DNA from: Mangifera indica | Lineage: Eukaryota; Streptophyta; Magnoliopsida; Sapindales; Anacardiaceae | Length of the DNA stretch: 64,000 bases | Direction: 5' to 3' | Assembly (NCBI RefSeq): GCF_011075055.1 | Contig: NC_058147.1 | Span: forward strand, 15,895,622-15,959,621 | Part shown: positions 10,202 to 21,323 of the stretch, one piece after another | How positions within the stretch are numbered: position 1 is the first letter of the stretch | How the letters are laid out: every line of letters starts with the position of its first letter | Notes under the pieces: generated by a model | The model's input: only the letters and a program-made list of their open reading frames with translations | What the model was told of the DNA's origin: nothing | The model's database searches: none | Made by a program: the position numbers and the translations under genes

Positions 10202-10935
10202 CCACCTATCATTTATGATACGAGATTTGATATAAACTCCAAAGTCAAGAGCATAATTGAAGGTGACGAGTGGAGTGGCCTTTGGACAACACAATTCACC
10301 TAGTGGAGATCGAAAGATTAGTTAACTTTTGGCCAAATGGAAATGAAGACAAGAATGTGTGGCTTCCTAGTAGAGATGAAGTGTTTTCTATAAACTTAAC
10401 TTGGGATAAGCTAGGGAGGAAGAAGGCTGAAGTTAAATGGCACAACTTGGTTTGGCATAAGAATTACATTCCTTGGCCTTATTCTTTGGATGGCAATTAA
10501 AAAGAGATTGCTAACTAGAGACAAACTCTTTAGGTAAGGCATCACCCAATCCTCCACTTGTGTGCTTTGCAATAGCTTAAATGAATCTCTTGATCATCTC
10601 CTCTTTCAATGTGATTTTTGTAAATTCATTTGGGAAGGTCCTTTGAATTTATGTGATAGATGTTACAATGCTCAATCTTGGGATGATTATGTTGAGAAGG
10701 TGGTGGTTGAGCGGAAAGGTTCTAGCACTAAGAATCAAATGGGTAAATTGGCCCTTGGTGCTACCACCTATGCAATTTGGAGGGAAAGAAACAATAGATG
10801 CTTCTCTAGTCAATTCCTTCCTGAGAAAATAGTCTTTATAAGGGTTTATCAAGCATGTAGGGACAAAGGAGCCTATTTTTCAGGCCTAAGCTGAACAAGG
10901 GAGAGTGAGAAGTTGCTAAAGTTTGTAGCTTACCT
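10202..10935 (+). pseudogene. LINE fragment L6: ORF2 C-terminal zinc-binding region
   Basis: The plus strand reads the 3' part of a LINE ORF2. A degraded SGLWTTQF-like start is followed by KNVWLPSRDEVFSINLTWD, WHNLVWHKNYIPWPYS, then after a frame break LCNSLNESLDHLLFQCDFC (zf-RVT cysteine/histidine block) and AIWRERNNRCFSSQFLPEK. The protein end reads FSGLS then a stop at 10894. The block corresponds to the zinc-binding C-terminus downstream of the reverse transcriptase in LINE L1. The 5' part is missing; the fragment begins right after the LTR relic. A LINE 3' UTR with poly-A is not recognisable after 10935. Confidence 0.75.
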
Positions 10936-11421
10936 TGTTGTATCTTTAAAGCCAAGAAGAAATGATGTTGGCTTAAAGGTTAAACCATTGGCAAAGGGAA
11001 AATCCATCACCTATCTCCAGCCAAGTAGAGAAAGGATAAAGGAACAAGTGCTCAAGAAAAGCTTAAAGGAAATTTTTCATTAATCAAGTCTAAACCCTTT
11101 CATGAGAGATTCAAGCCTTTATATAGGCTTCAAAATACAAAATAATAAGCTACATTTTAATTCCAAATACAACAAACTAATGAATCTTGAGATCCCAACC
11201 AAATAAACATTAGTTTATAGGATATGCCAAATAAGGTAAGGGACAAGGAGCCTTTATTGCCTTGCATTCTTGTCCTTGTTGAAAATGGAAGCTTAGAGCC
11301 ACCCACTTATCTAGCTTTTCTCCTCTATTAATTGTTCATTTGACTTGCTTTTAGGCTTAGCCATGCTAGCTAATATACTAATAAAAGAGTTCAGTTACAC
11401 AAATTAAGCTATTACATAATT
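10936..11421. other. Unassigned repeat-like sequence
   Basis: No gene is seen. An inverted repeat AAGCCT-TTATAT-AGGCTT lies at 11113-11130 and resembles a TATA region of an LTR on the minus strand (CCTATATAAAGG). The rest is AT-rich with no reading frame of note. It may be an LTR remnant, but I could not match it to another LTR in the window. Confidence 0.4.
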
Positions 11422-11992
11422 ATTTTTTGGTAATTAAACTTTTTGAAAGACCAAAAGAAACATTACCATGGGACAAGCCCCCAGGTTAAGTTGAGATAGG
11501 CCTTGCCACGGACAAACTCCAGGCTAGGGCCAAAACAACCAAAAAAAAAAAGAAAAACAATCCCAATATTGAAGCAAACTAAGTAGAAAGGGGGAAACCT
11601 AAAACAATGCAAGCAAATCCACAACAAAGAGAAGAACACCCTAGCCAAATGCCACAAGGAAACCTAAATCAATTTTAAAGATACATTTAGTAAGCTTCCA
11701 ATTTATGACAAGTCTTTTGTTCTCCTTGGTCTATAGGAAGTTTCTAAGTAGAGAAACTCTTTCTTTGACCACCTTCTTGATGTTGGCAATGATTTTCTCC
11801 TTACTCTTGCTAGGTTTGCAAAAGCAAAGATATTTCATTGGATCCAAATGAAGTAAATTGATGCATAAAGACCAAGTTTGCTCGACTGTTCTTCAAATCA
11901 TACTTTCTCCATCTCCTAGCTGAGTTTGTGATAAAGGCATTCTAAGGTTGAGGCACATAGGCTTGGTTGCAAAGGTTTATGATATGACTTCA

Positions 11993-14133
11993 TGTAACAC
12001 CCCATTTCTAGATCATACCCTCAGGGGCAATTTATTGGGACGATGTGTCACGCATGCCATAAAATTCTCATAAATGCATTTACCAAAAAAACTTCATACA
12101 AATACCTCAATGATTTTGTCAAAATAAGAAACTTTGCCCAAGGTATCATATAATGCCAAATATCCAACACACACCTCAAATCACTAAGAAACATAATAAT
12201 GTGCATGATAGGAAAACCCCAAAATAGAATTAAAATAAATAAAGAAGACATCTGTTATGGTGGTCATGCCATCAATGAGCTAATCTGCTTACCTCCCCAC
12301 CTGTCATACCCTCACGTCTACCTACAAACAACAAGAAAAGCATAAGTGACCAAACATCTAGTAAGCACACATTCAATTAAAAGCATTCTTGGAACATCCC
12401 TTGACAACTCGACTGTCTACATATCTATATAATCTCGTGTCTCAGATGCTTGTCAAGTGGATGTCCCAGATGTCTCTTACCATTAACAACTCAGTGCTCA
12501 TAATGCTCTTGGGTAGGATGTCCTAGATGTCTTTTACTATTAACAATTCAATACCCATAATGCTCTCAGGTAGGAAGTCCCAAACGTCTCTTACCATTAA
12601 AAACTCATTGCCCATAATGCTTTCGAGTAAGATGTGCTAGACATCTCTTACTATTAACAACTTAATACCCGTAATGCTCTTAGGTAGGACGTCCCAGACG
12701 TCTCTTACCATTAACAACTCATTGCCCATAATGCTCCCGAGTAAGATGTCCCAAACGTCTCCTACTATTAACAACTCAATACCCATAATGCTCTTGAGTA
12801 AGACGTCCTAGATGTCTCTTGCTATTAATAACTCAATACCCATAATGCTCAGTGGTAGGACGTCTCAAATGTCTCTTACTATTAACAACTCAATACCCAT
12901 AATGCTAGTGGGTAGGTCCTAGACATCTCTTACTATTAACAACTCAATACTTGTAATGCTCTTGAGTAGGATATCCTAGATGTCTCTTACACCTTATTAA
13001 GAATCAAGATAGGCATCTCAGATGCCTCTTATACCCCATACACCCATGTAATGGATGTCCCTCCCGAATGTCTCTTAAAATATGTATTTAAATGAGATAC
13101 ACGTCTCAAACGTCTCTTATCTTTAAATCAACAGGAATAGACATCTCTAACACCTCTTACAGCTTATAATATCGCACGAAGGGTAAACCATCATTTCCAA
13201 GACCTCGATATGGTTTACCTTATCACCTTGGGGATGACCATTCCTTCCCTTTACCTGGGACGACCATTATAGGATGGGGAAGGATGATCGTCCTTCTCTA
13301 ACCACAACTACATGTAACTAAAATATCTCATATAGCTAATTAACCAAAATACCCTTATACATGTTGCGACTTCATCTTTTACCTTGCAATGGGATGACCA
13401 TCCCTTCCATAAGGGGACGGGCATCCCTCATCTCTATTACTTCTAGAGCCTTGATGTTTTCAATGGGGTTCGATATCCCAAATGTCTAGAATCATTCTAA
13501 CTCTACCCTAACACTCCTAACCCATCAAAACAACCTCAAACTACCAATATCAATCAATGAACATGTGAAAAATGCAAATCTCGAATGCACTTCATTATAC
13601 AATCATCATCCTTCCATAATTTTATACCAATACGTTTCACAACCATTAAACATAGTTTCTATTCATGACAATCACAACAGCCTTTACTACACACATAAAA
13701 TAACATCCAAACATACCATAAACTAATTAAAGAATAAGGCAGGGCATCTACCTCTCCTTCAACGTCACTCAAATCTTTATGTGGCAAGATTTTGGCAGCG
13801 ATTCTCCCCTCTAACGGCTCCCAATGCTCTCAAGTCCTCACTACTCCTTGTGTAAATTGAGTTTAGGGTTAAAGATGCGTAACCTTAATTCAAGTGCAAG
13901 GAGGAGTTTTATAACCATTGGAAAACCTGTTTGGGACAACCTTCCCTTCCAATGAAATGGGCATACCCAAGATTAGCACCCCGAAAATCATGGGAGCATA
14001 ATTTGAAATTGTTGGCTCATGGGGACAAATGTCCCACAAGTTTGACTTTTCTTTGATTTTGAAATTCCAACACTGTTTAACCTCTTGAAAGACCTAGATC
14101 ATGCCAAAAATGAATAAATTATCCCTGCACACA
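11993..14133 (+). mobile_element. Large solo LTR (2141 bp) inserted in LINE L2
   Basis: The insertion begins TGTAACACCCC and ends GCACACA (TG...CA). The flanking 5-mers are CTTCA (11988-11992) and CTTTA (14134-14138), a one-mismatch target-site duplication. Removing the insertion and one 5-mer rejoins the LINE ORF2 sequence on the minus strand. No gag or pol is inside. It contains the 57-bp minisatellite and a zone rich in GATGACCATCCCTTCC-like words (13190-13440). A TGTAACACCCC start is common in large plant Ty3/gypsy LTRs, so a solo LTR is the best reading. Strand is arbitrary. Confidence 0.7.
12460..12992. repeat. 57-bp minisatellite, about nine copies
   Basis: The anchor word CATAATGCT recurs at 12499, 12556, 12613, 12670 (variant), 12727, 12784, 12841 and 12898, exactly 57 bp apart, then at 12952 (variant) after a 3-bp loss. 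Each unit also carries GTCTCTTAC and AACTCAATACCC-like words. The flanks (to about 13170) hold looser GTCTCTTA-type echoes. All frames have stops, so it is not a coding repeat. Confidence 0.92.
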
Positions 14134-14705
14134 CTTTAAACCAACAACATAATTGAAGAAAGATGATTTGTATCTTCCCTACCATGGTTGCATAAGCAAC
14201 AAGAATCATTTGATAAAATGTTAAATCTTAAAAGCTTATCCTTATTTATGAGCTTCCCATTAATAACAAGCCATGCCACAAAGGAATGCATAGGAAAATG
14301 TTTTCTAAACCACACCAATGAGTTAATTAAACAACAATTAATTAAAGAGCTAGCTTTATTGAGCTTGGGTGCTAGTCTTGGATCCAAGTGACCACATTGC
14401 ACCCAATAGAGTGGCTTGAGCACATTGAAGCTTGAATGGTTGAATGGCGTGGAGAGTTAGCATGGGCTTGGACTTTGTTATTGAAGATGGAAGTGTTGGA
14501 CCTTGATTGCAAGTCATGGGCTAAATTCTTGTCAAGTGCTCTCAGGATTATTGACAATGCTCAAGTGGCCTTTGTAGGGGGTAGGAGGAGAGGGGACAAT
14601 ATTCTTTTTTGTCAAAAGCTCCTTCACAACTACCATAGTCATTCAGAAAATGGTAATAATTGTGTTATAAAGATTGACATAATGAAAGCATATGATTGAG
14701 TGAGT

Positions 14706-16541
14706 TGATGATAAATTCTTGGCTCCATCACCATTCTTGGGTTCCAACCCTTCCTCAAGCCTCCATACTACCCTTGAAATCAAGAACGATAAAAATCCAG
14801 CAACTCACAAGCCAAAAGAAACATTGCTTCCATATTTTTGGACCAATCTCACTTTTAGGCATAGTCTCATAGCATGCACCCAAGGTCCAAGTGAATAGCT
14901 TGCACTCATTAGCCTAAAGAAGTAACAAATGAAGTTCCTTTTGAGCCTAAGCTGTCTAAGGAGCTTTAAGAAGCCCATTTGGCCCAAACTTGTATATTTA
15001 CTTGCTTTAGAACTAGATGGAAACTTGGTTGCAAAGAAAAGAGACATATTTCTTAGATTTAGGGAAAAAGATAACCGTTTTTGTTTCCTAGTAAATTAAT
15101 TGATGCATATTTGACCATATCTTCATTTTCAGCCTCCAAACCTACCCCAAGCCTACTTACCGCATAAGACGCTAAGGAGCATGAATTTCTAGCAATGCAC
15201 TAGCCTAAGGATGTCAACCATCTTCATTTTTGGCCCAAAACCACTTTTAGGTATAATCTCATTACATGCACCCAAGGTCCAAGTGAATATTTGCTCCAAT
15301 TGATCCAAAAGTGTAACTTTTGAAGCCCACTATTAGCCCAAACATCCAAGACTCCGTTTTGAACTAAAGGAGAAAATGGTTGCCTTAGTTAGGAAACAAG
15401 TTTCTTACATTTAAGGAAAATGTGTACTATTTTGTCTTGTATTCATTAATTTGGGTATGGGTTTAGTTTATGATGGATGGCTTGGCATACATTAGGGACT
15501 TTAGTTGATTTTATATTAATTTTGTTGACCAAAGTATACCATTGCCATCCATGCCTTCTATATAAAGGAGTGAGCCTTCATTTGTAATTTTTGGTTGGCA
15601 TTTGAATGAAACTTGAATTAAAACATTGAAGCTTTTTCCTCATTTTCCTTTATCCAATCATCTTGGTAGAAGACCCCAAGGTTGGTGGATCTCTTTCCTT
15701 TATGCCGTGGTTTTCATTAGTGTGTTCTTTAGAATCCAAATTGCATGCATGTGAAGGGTCCTATAGTAGAGAGTTGTAGCATAATTACCATTTCTACCAT
15801 TGCATTCTACTTGTAATTTGATTGTCTTATTCTACACCAATTGTGTATGTCCATAGCTTGAAAGAAAGTTCATTGTGTTGTGATTATGATGAAATGAATT
15901 CAATTGGGTTTGGAGTTGATTTGGTTGGTTAAACTGCAAGAACAAAAAAACTTCACATACCACATGAACAGTGAAAACAATTTTTGATTCTTTGGTTTCT
16001 TGTTGCATGTCTGGATGAATATACACCACATTGCCATCCATGCTTCCTATATAAAGGGGTGGGCCTTCATTTGTATTTTTTTTGTTGGCATTTTGAATGA
16101 AACTTGAGATAAAACATTAAAGCTTTTATCCCTCATTTCCTTTATCCAATCATCTTGGTGGAAGATTGGTGGTGGAAGACCACAAGGTTGGTGGAATCAT
16201 TCCTTTATGCCTTGGTTTCATTTTTATTTCCTTAGAATCCAAAGTTGAATGTATTTGTGTATGTTTGAAATGCATGCACCAGAGAGTTGTAGAGAAATTA
16301 CCAAATCTACCATTAACTTTTATCTTTATTTTGATTGATTTATCTTCTCTCGTTTTTGTGCTACCATAGATCAAAAGATAGCTTATTGTGTTGTGAATGC
16401 ATTGATATAAGTTTGGTTTAGATTGGAATTCGTCTTGGCTGTCAAATTGAATGAATTGAAAAACTGCCCCTTTTAAATGAACAGTGAAAACAGAATTTTG
16501 CATTATGGATGTTGTTGCATGTTTTGAATGAGAATGCGCCA
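14706..16541 (+). repeat. LTR relic in LINE L3, with a second LTR nested inside
   Basis: The outer LTR starts TGATGATAAATTCTTGG at 14706 and ends GAATGCGCCA at 16541; it reads 14706-15100 and then 16029-16541. It resembles the family D/F LTRs of this window (CACCCAAGGTCCAAGTGAAT; CCTATATAAAGGGGTGGGCC). The 5-mers outside it (TGAGT and AATGG) do not match, so the insertion is old or was followed by a small deletion. Confidence 0.6.
15101..16028 (+). repeat. Nested solo LTR (928 bp)
   Basis: It starts TGATGCATATTTGACC and ends GAATATACACCA. A TATA box CTATATAAAGG is at about 15560-15570, followed by the R/U5-like part with CTTGGTAGAAGACCCCAAGG. It interrupts the outer LTR between a GTAAATTAAT stretch and CATTGCCATCC. 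Compared with this copy the outer LTR lacks about 90 bp at the junction, so a deletion accompanied or followed insertion. No clear TSD. Confidence 0.6.
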
Positions 16542-17908
16542 AATGGGGTGTTATTCTTAAGCTCTTTAAAATTTTGGGTTTCCCTAATACCATGATCAAG
16601 TGGACCGAGGTATGTATCTCTTCCCTAAAGTATTCAATAAGCTTAAATGGTGAATTAGTTGGGATCTTTGATGGCTTTAAGGGGCTGAGACAAGGAGATC
16701 TTCTATCCCTTTATCTCTTCGTCATGGCTATGGAGGCCCATTTGGGCTTGCTTAATAGAACAACCTTGAATTTGGATTTGAAGCACCACAAGCAATGTAA
16801 GGATTTAAATATAACCCACTTGTGTTTTGTAGATGATGTGATGCTTTTTTGCAATGCAGAGGAAAAATCAATTCAGCTACTTTGAAAGGCCCTTGATATC
16901 TTTTAGGAGATGGTCTAGCTCAAGGGCTAATGACAAAAGTCTCTTATATTTTTTAAAGGTAAAGAAACTCCATCTCATAGAAGACTTGTAGATTGTTTGG
17001 GTTTTACTATTGGCTCTCTTTTGGTCAAGTATCTAGGGGTTCTATTGATTACTACCAAGTTTAAAAGTGGTAATTGCAAGCCTCTTGTTGACAAGATTAT
17101 TGGAAGAATCAAATCTTGGAGAAGTAGATTCTTGTCTTATGCAGGTAGAGTAATGCTAATTAAATCCATCTTTTTTAACATTCAAGTGTATTAGTCCAGC
17201 TTGTTTATTCTCCTTTATAGTGTTCATAAAAGCTTTAAGGCATCCTTATAAACTTCTTTTGGTTGAGCCCATCAAAGGAGAAGTCTAGCGATAAAGTTGC
17301 ATGGGAGGATATTTGCCTCCCTAACCAAGGAGGTTGACTCTGATGCAAACAAAGGAATCAAATAAGGTGGTAATGATGAGATACTGACGGAATATAGCTT
17401 GCATGAAGAATGACTCCATTTGGGTGCAATGGGCCTCTTAGCATTATTTAATAAAGACGTTCTTATGGAAGATGCAAACCCAATAGAATTGTTCATAGAC
17501 ATGGAAGAGTATTATGAAACTTAGAGATAAGCCAAAAAAAACACATTAACTATGTTGTTGGTGATGGAAAGAAGATTAGTCTTTGGTATGACAAATGGCA
17601 CCTTCTTGGCCCTCTCATGGATAGATACAGTGAGTGTATTGTTTATGATTTCGGGCTTGGTGTTTTGGCTAAAGTGGAAGATATTATACAAGAAGGAAAC
17701 TGGTTGTGGTCGAGTGCAAACTCTTGAGAGATTATGAAGATAAAAAGGAGCATTAACTTCAGTCTAAAGGGTGGTAATGATGAGGTTAAATAGTGTGCAA
17801 TAACCTATGAAGATTTTAGTAGTTATTCGACTTGGTGGTATAATATTATTTGGTTCAAGCATCATACACCTAAACATGTTATCATTCTTTGGCTTGCGAT
17901 GAAAGGGA

Positions 17909-18160
17909 AATGTACACTAAGGACAAGTTAGTGCGACTCGGGTTAATCAATACTTTGACACACCTTATGTAATAGACCTTCAAAAATTTTAGATCATTTT
18001 TTCTTCACTTGCATGGTTATAAGAAGAATTTGGAGGGAAGTGCTTAGTTGGAGCAATCTTGAGTATCATGTGCTGCTCAAATTGGATGAGCAATTGGTGA
18101 GTTCAAATGTACTCTAAGGAAAAGTTAGTGCGACTCAGGTTAATCAATACTTTGACACAC
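17909..18160 (+). repeat. Direct repeat of about 55 bp within LINE L3
   Basis: A segment starting ATGTAC(A/T)CTAAGGA and ending ACTTTGACACAC occurs at 17909-17963 and again at 18107-18162 with only a few differences. The 143 bp between are LINE zf-RVT sequence. It is a local segmental duplication in a dead ORF2. Confidence 0.85.
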
Positions 18161-18927
18161 TTGCATGACTATGTTGGCTTGGTGAGTTCAAACTGGACGA
18201 AAAATGGATTGAAGCATAAGTTGGCAAAACTTAGTCTTAAAGCCACTATTTACTTCATTTGGGGGGAACGAAATAGTAGAATTTTCACTCAAGTTACTAG
18301 GGATACTCAAAATCTGATTATTGGAATTAAGTCCATCATGAGCGAAAGATCTTTATCCATAAAGAAAATTAATTTTAGAGTTGATGATGAAACCATCATT
18401 TGAAAATGGGGGTTACCCAGGGAGTTATCTCAAGAAGTAGATTGGAATGGAGGATAATTCGGTTGTTTTGTGGTGCTACTCATTTTGCTTTCTTTTGCAA
18501 GGCTGAAGAAGTAAAAGCTTGCTTGCTGACTTGTTGTTAGCTTGGTGCAAAACTTTTAGGATACACTAGATTGATTGCTCTTGTGATCGACATGTGAAGC
18601 TCACCTTGTTAATGGATTTATGCATCCAGGTTATCCTTTTTGCTTTTGAGGATTTATTGTATGTATTGTGGTTGTTATGCTCTCTTGATTTCTACCTTCA
18701 CATTAGTCTAGATAACTTCTCAAGAGAATTATCCTATTGTTTCTTTTGGTTTCAACTTTGTAATCCTTTTCACCTAGGGGGTTGTCCTATGGGAAGAGGT
18801 GTGTTTTATTATTTAAATTTGATCTTATGATGTATAGATTCCGCTAGCCAAATTCTTCAAATTGAGCTTAGGTTGTGTTTTTCTCGTTTTAGCATTATTA
18901 ATATATAGTTTTATAAAAAAAAAAAGA

Positions 18928-20421
18928 TTTTACAACAATAATCTTTAACAATAAAAAAAAAAGATCTTTAATTCGAGCATCTGTCATGTTTGTGAAACTC
19001 TCTAATTAATTACTTAAAAAAAATATCTCTGACCTATTTCACATTAAGGAGTCTTCAATTTATAGTCTTAGGTGACTGAAATAACTCATATGACAATTGA
19101 TTGGGACAATAGATCCATTGAGCTTCAAAGTAGAGTTTTCTTCTTGAAACTTACCAATAAATGAGCGTGTGGCCATGATACACAGGTGTGTATCATTTAA
19201 ATTTTCTCTTTTCTACCCTTGGTCAAATCTCGGTTAGAACTCCCAATGGTCAAATTTTCTTCTCGAAAAATGTAGGCACGCATGTTCCATGATAAGGCAC
19301 GATTGTGCCTTCCTCATACATGATATTCTTCCAAAATTCCAAAGGCATAAACAAGGAATCACATGGGAAAGGAAAAAGAAACAAACGACTGAATTTTTGC
19401 TTATACACGGGTGTGAATTTGTTTCTCCTTTGATTTCTTCATGTAACACAACAAGATTTGCACAATGAAAACTTCTTGTACTTTTGAACCCAAAGATACA
19501 CGGGTGTGTATCGAGTTGACTTTGTTGACTTCATCGAAAATTGCATGTAGAGGCTCCACAGGCAAATTCTTCTCGTTTTTTGGCTTTATACACGAGCATG
19601 TAGGTTTGGGACACAAAAGTGTATGTCCTAATTTTGTAGTTTTCAAATTCTGTTCATTTGGTAATGTTTTTCACATATTATTTAGATAATGTTAGACGTT
19701 TAAATTTATGTTTTTAGTATAATCAAAATACCTAAGGGTCCAACAATTTATCCTTTTTTTATTGATGACAAAAACCAAGCTTGAATCAAAATTTCAACAA
19801 GAAAAGAAAGCAATTGAAAAATGCTCCCTCTAGCATTATCAAAAATTTGGCACAAATTTGTCAAAATATTTATCAAACTTGAAAAGTGCAAACTTGACAA
19901 AGTTGATAAATTTATCAAGGTTGTTTCTTTTGTTTTTGCTTTGGTAGTGTTAATATATACTTACCAAAAAAAGTTTGAAAAATACAATTTTGTCCTTTCT
20001 TTTATCCTTTTCAATAAATATAATTTTAATTCAATCCATCTCTTCCCCTTTTTGTCATTTATAAAAAAATATAATAAGGAAAGATAAATTAAATTTTAGT
20101 TTTCATTTGATTTCCAATTCAAGGCCAAGTAACACCAGTTTAAAGAAAATTGCTCCCCCTTATTCAATGCTTATATGCTCCCCCTCACTTTAACACATTT
20201 TAACAAATATATTTACCAAGTTTAGTTGTTAAAACAAGTCTTTTTGATAAGGTTTTGGAAAAATTTTGACATGGTATCCCATATATTTTTTGAAAATTTC
20301 TTTTTAAAATAAAATCAAATATAAAAATACATTTCAATATATGCATTTAAATCATTCAAACTTTTTTCTGAACACCATCAATTTAATTATGAGCAATCAC
20401 CTTAACTTCAATCCATAATCA

Positions 20422-20427
<6 letters not shown>
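18928..20427 (-). mobile_element. Probable Ty1/copia relic (SIRE-like), non-coding parts only
   Basis: On the minus strand an LTR start TGTTGGACCC (about 19745-19736) is preceded by a TTGTCATCAAT-like motif and a purine-rich AAAAAAAGGATAAAT tract, the arrangement found at copia 3' LTRs. Farther upstream are two GGGGGAGCA words (20155-20180), seen in the pol-to-LTR spacer of SIRE-type copia elements. The presumptive LTR (18928-19745) holds repeated palindromes such as ATGATACAC-AGGT-GTATCAT-like (19175-19196) and GATACACGGGTGTGTATC (19495-19512). No pol sequence was found. Family assignment is inference. Confidence 0.45.

Positions 20428-20469
<42 letters not shown>
20428..20469. repeat. (TG)21 microsatellite
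   Basis: An uninterrupted 42-bp TG run ends where the LTR of element C1 begins (its TG terminus is the last TG of the run), so the exact junction and any TSD cannot be placed inside the repeat. Confidence 0.97.
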
Positions 20470-20470
<1 letters not shown>

Positions 20471-21308
20471 TGGAGGCATCGTGGGAGCATTGAGCCATTA
20501 AGGAGATCCGCTACATATTCCGATTGGGCCAACTATGAGGAGCAGAGCTAAGAAGGTGCAACAAGCCTTAGTAGGGCTTGTGGAGGGCTTAGAGACTAAA
20601 ACCAACTCATTCAAGGATGATTGGATGATTGAAGGAGCCGAAAGAGAGGTCAACCTAATTCAAGCCTAAGCCATAGAGAAATCTAATCCAAAACATGCAG
20701 ACAGACTTTAAACGGCCATAACTTTTGATTGGGGAGGAGTCATGGGGCCTGTAACCTGTTAAAGCAAAGCTCTTTTCAAGATCTATATCAACAACCCACT
20801 TTGCTAGTTGTACCCAATTTGTAGGCCCAAATAAAGGCTATTTCAATGTGTATTATGTAGTTTTGTTTTACCAAATTTAGGATCTTTAGGTTTTTATGAA
20901 TTTTGGTCTTTCTTATGAACGGGCTAGACTTTACTAAGTCCAATTGTCATATTACATTTTAATTAGAGTTTTGGGTAGTTAATTAGGTAATGGGCTTAGA
21001 AAGTTTAGAAGTTCATTGGGTCATGGGTAGCTTTAAGGTTAAGTTGGCACTATATAAACTTAATTTTTATCATGAAAAAGGATTTTTTTTTTTGGCCAAC
21101 TTTTTGCATAGCTTGCCTACTGTTGAATTACCAACCTTTTGAACTTATCAAGATTCATCTTGTGGCATTCACCATTAACGATATCAAAGTTCGTTCGATT
21201 TCATATCGATTTGGGTCAAGGGTTATCTAAGTGATGAAACTGATTCAATCCTAGGAAAAATATCTCTTGAACATTGGGTCTTGCATCATATCATCAAGGT
21301 TCACATCA
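20468..21308 (+). repeat. 5' LTR of C1 (841 bp)
   Basis: It starts TGATGGAGGCATCG and ends GGTTCACATCA. The boundaries agree with the C2 LTR (59047-59878, minus). Its first 200 bp encode the family's polyprotein tail (AKKVQQALVGLVEGLE) up to a stop near 20668, again an LTR-embedded C-terminus. Confidence 0.9.
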
Positions 21309-21310
21309 GT

Positions 21311-21323
21311 TGGTATTAAAGCC
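21311..21323 (+). other. Primer-binding site of C1
   Basis: TGGTATTAAAGCC, two mismatches from the initiator-Met tRNA complement TGGTATCAGAGCC, two bases after the LTR end. Confidence 0.8.

Larger units (their letters stand above)
11422..14370 (-). mobile_element. 5'-truncated LINE L2, split by a solo LTR
   Basis: On the minus strand, 14370-14139 encodes the zinc-binding region of LINE ORF2 (SLVWFRKHFPMHSFVAWL, INKDKLLRFNILSNDSCC, CNHGREDTNHL). The frame continues on the other side of the 2.1-kb LTR insertion at 11992-11680 (C-terminal block with FCKPSKSKEKIIANIKK). The 3' UTR carries the LINE hairpin CCTGGG-GGCTTGT-CCCATGG (about 11485-11465) and ends with ATTACC followed by an A run (plus-strand T run near 11423). 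The endonuclease and RT are absent, as usual for 5'-truncated copies. Confidence 0.8.
14490..18403 (+). pseudogene. LINE L3 ORF2: reverse transcriptase and zinc-binding region (decayed)
   Basis: Before the LTR insertion: NAQVAFVGGRRRGDNILFC and IKIDIMKAYD (RT fingers/palm). After it: FPNTMIKWTEVCISSLKY, GLRQGDLLSLYLFVMAM, the catalytic box CFVDDVMLFC (FVDD in place of the FADD of L1 and LINE E), LVKYLGVLLITTKFKSG (16997-17100) and WRSRFLSYAGRVMLIKSI. The zinc-binding region is spread over several frames at 17260-18400 (SLWYDKWHLLGP-like, WFKHHTPKH, YFIWGERNSRIF). Stops at 14698, 16885 and 17192 and many shifts make it inactive. Confidence 0.82.
14490..18927 (+). mobile_element. 5'-truncated LINE L3, split by nested LTRs
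   Basis: ORF2 remains are at 14490-14697 and 16542-18403; the reading frame theme resumes after the LTR insertion (MKAYD before, WGVI-like LKLFKILGFP after). A 3' UTR (18404-18910) contains the LINE hairpin word CCTAGG-GGGTTGT-CCTATGG (18773-18792), and an A11 tail ends near 18926. The endonuclease and ORF1 are missing. A 55-bp segment is duplicated inside the ORF2 C-terminal region. Confidence 0.82.

Noticed and set aside
12460..12992. Regular 57-bp array as a CRISPR-like or coding repeat
   Set aside because: Units are contiguous without unique spacers, and every frame contains stops; it is a minisatellite in an LTR.
18594..18830. 78-codon ORF after LINE L3
   Set aside because: It lies in the LINE 3' UTR, which in the other copies is non-coding; hydrophobic by composition.
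19958..19971. CTTACC-A7 as another LINE micro-insertion
   Set aside because: Flanking sequences are only loosely similar (about 16 of 22), so no convincing duplication supports an insertion.
19821..20087. 88-codon lysine/phenylalanine-rich ORF
   Set aside because: AT-rich spacer of the copia-like relic, no domain, biased composition.
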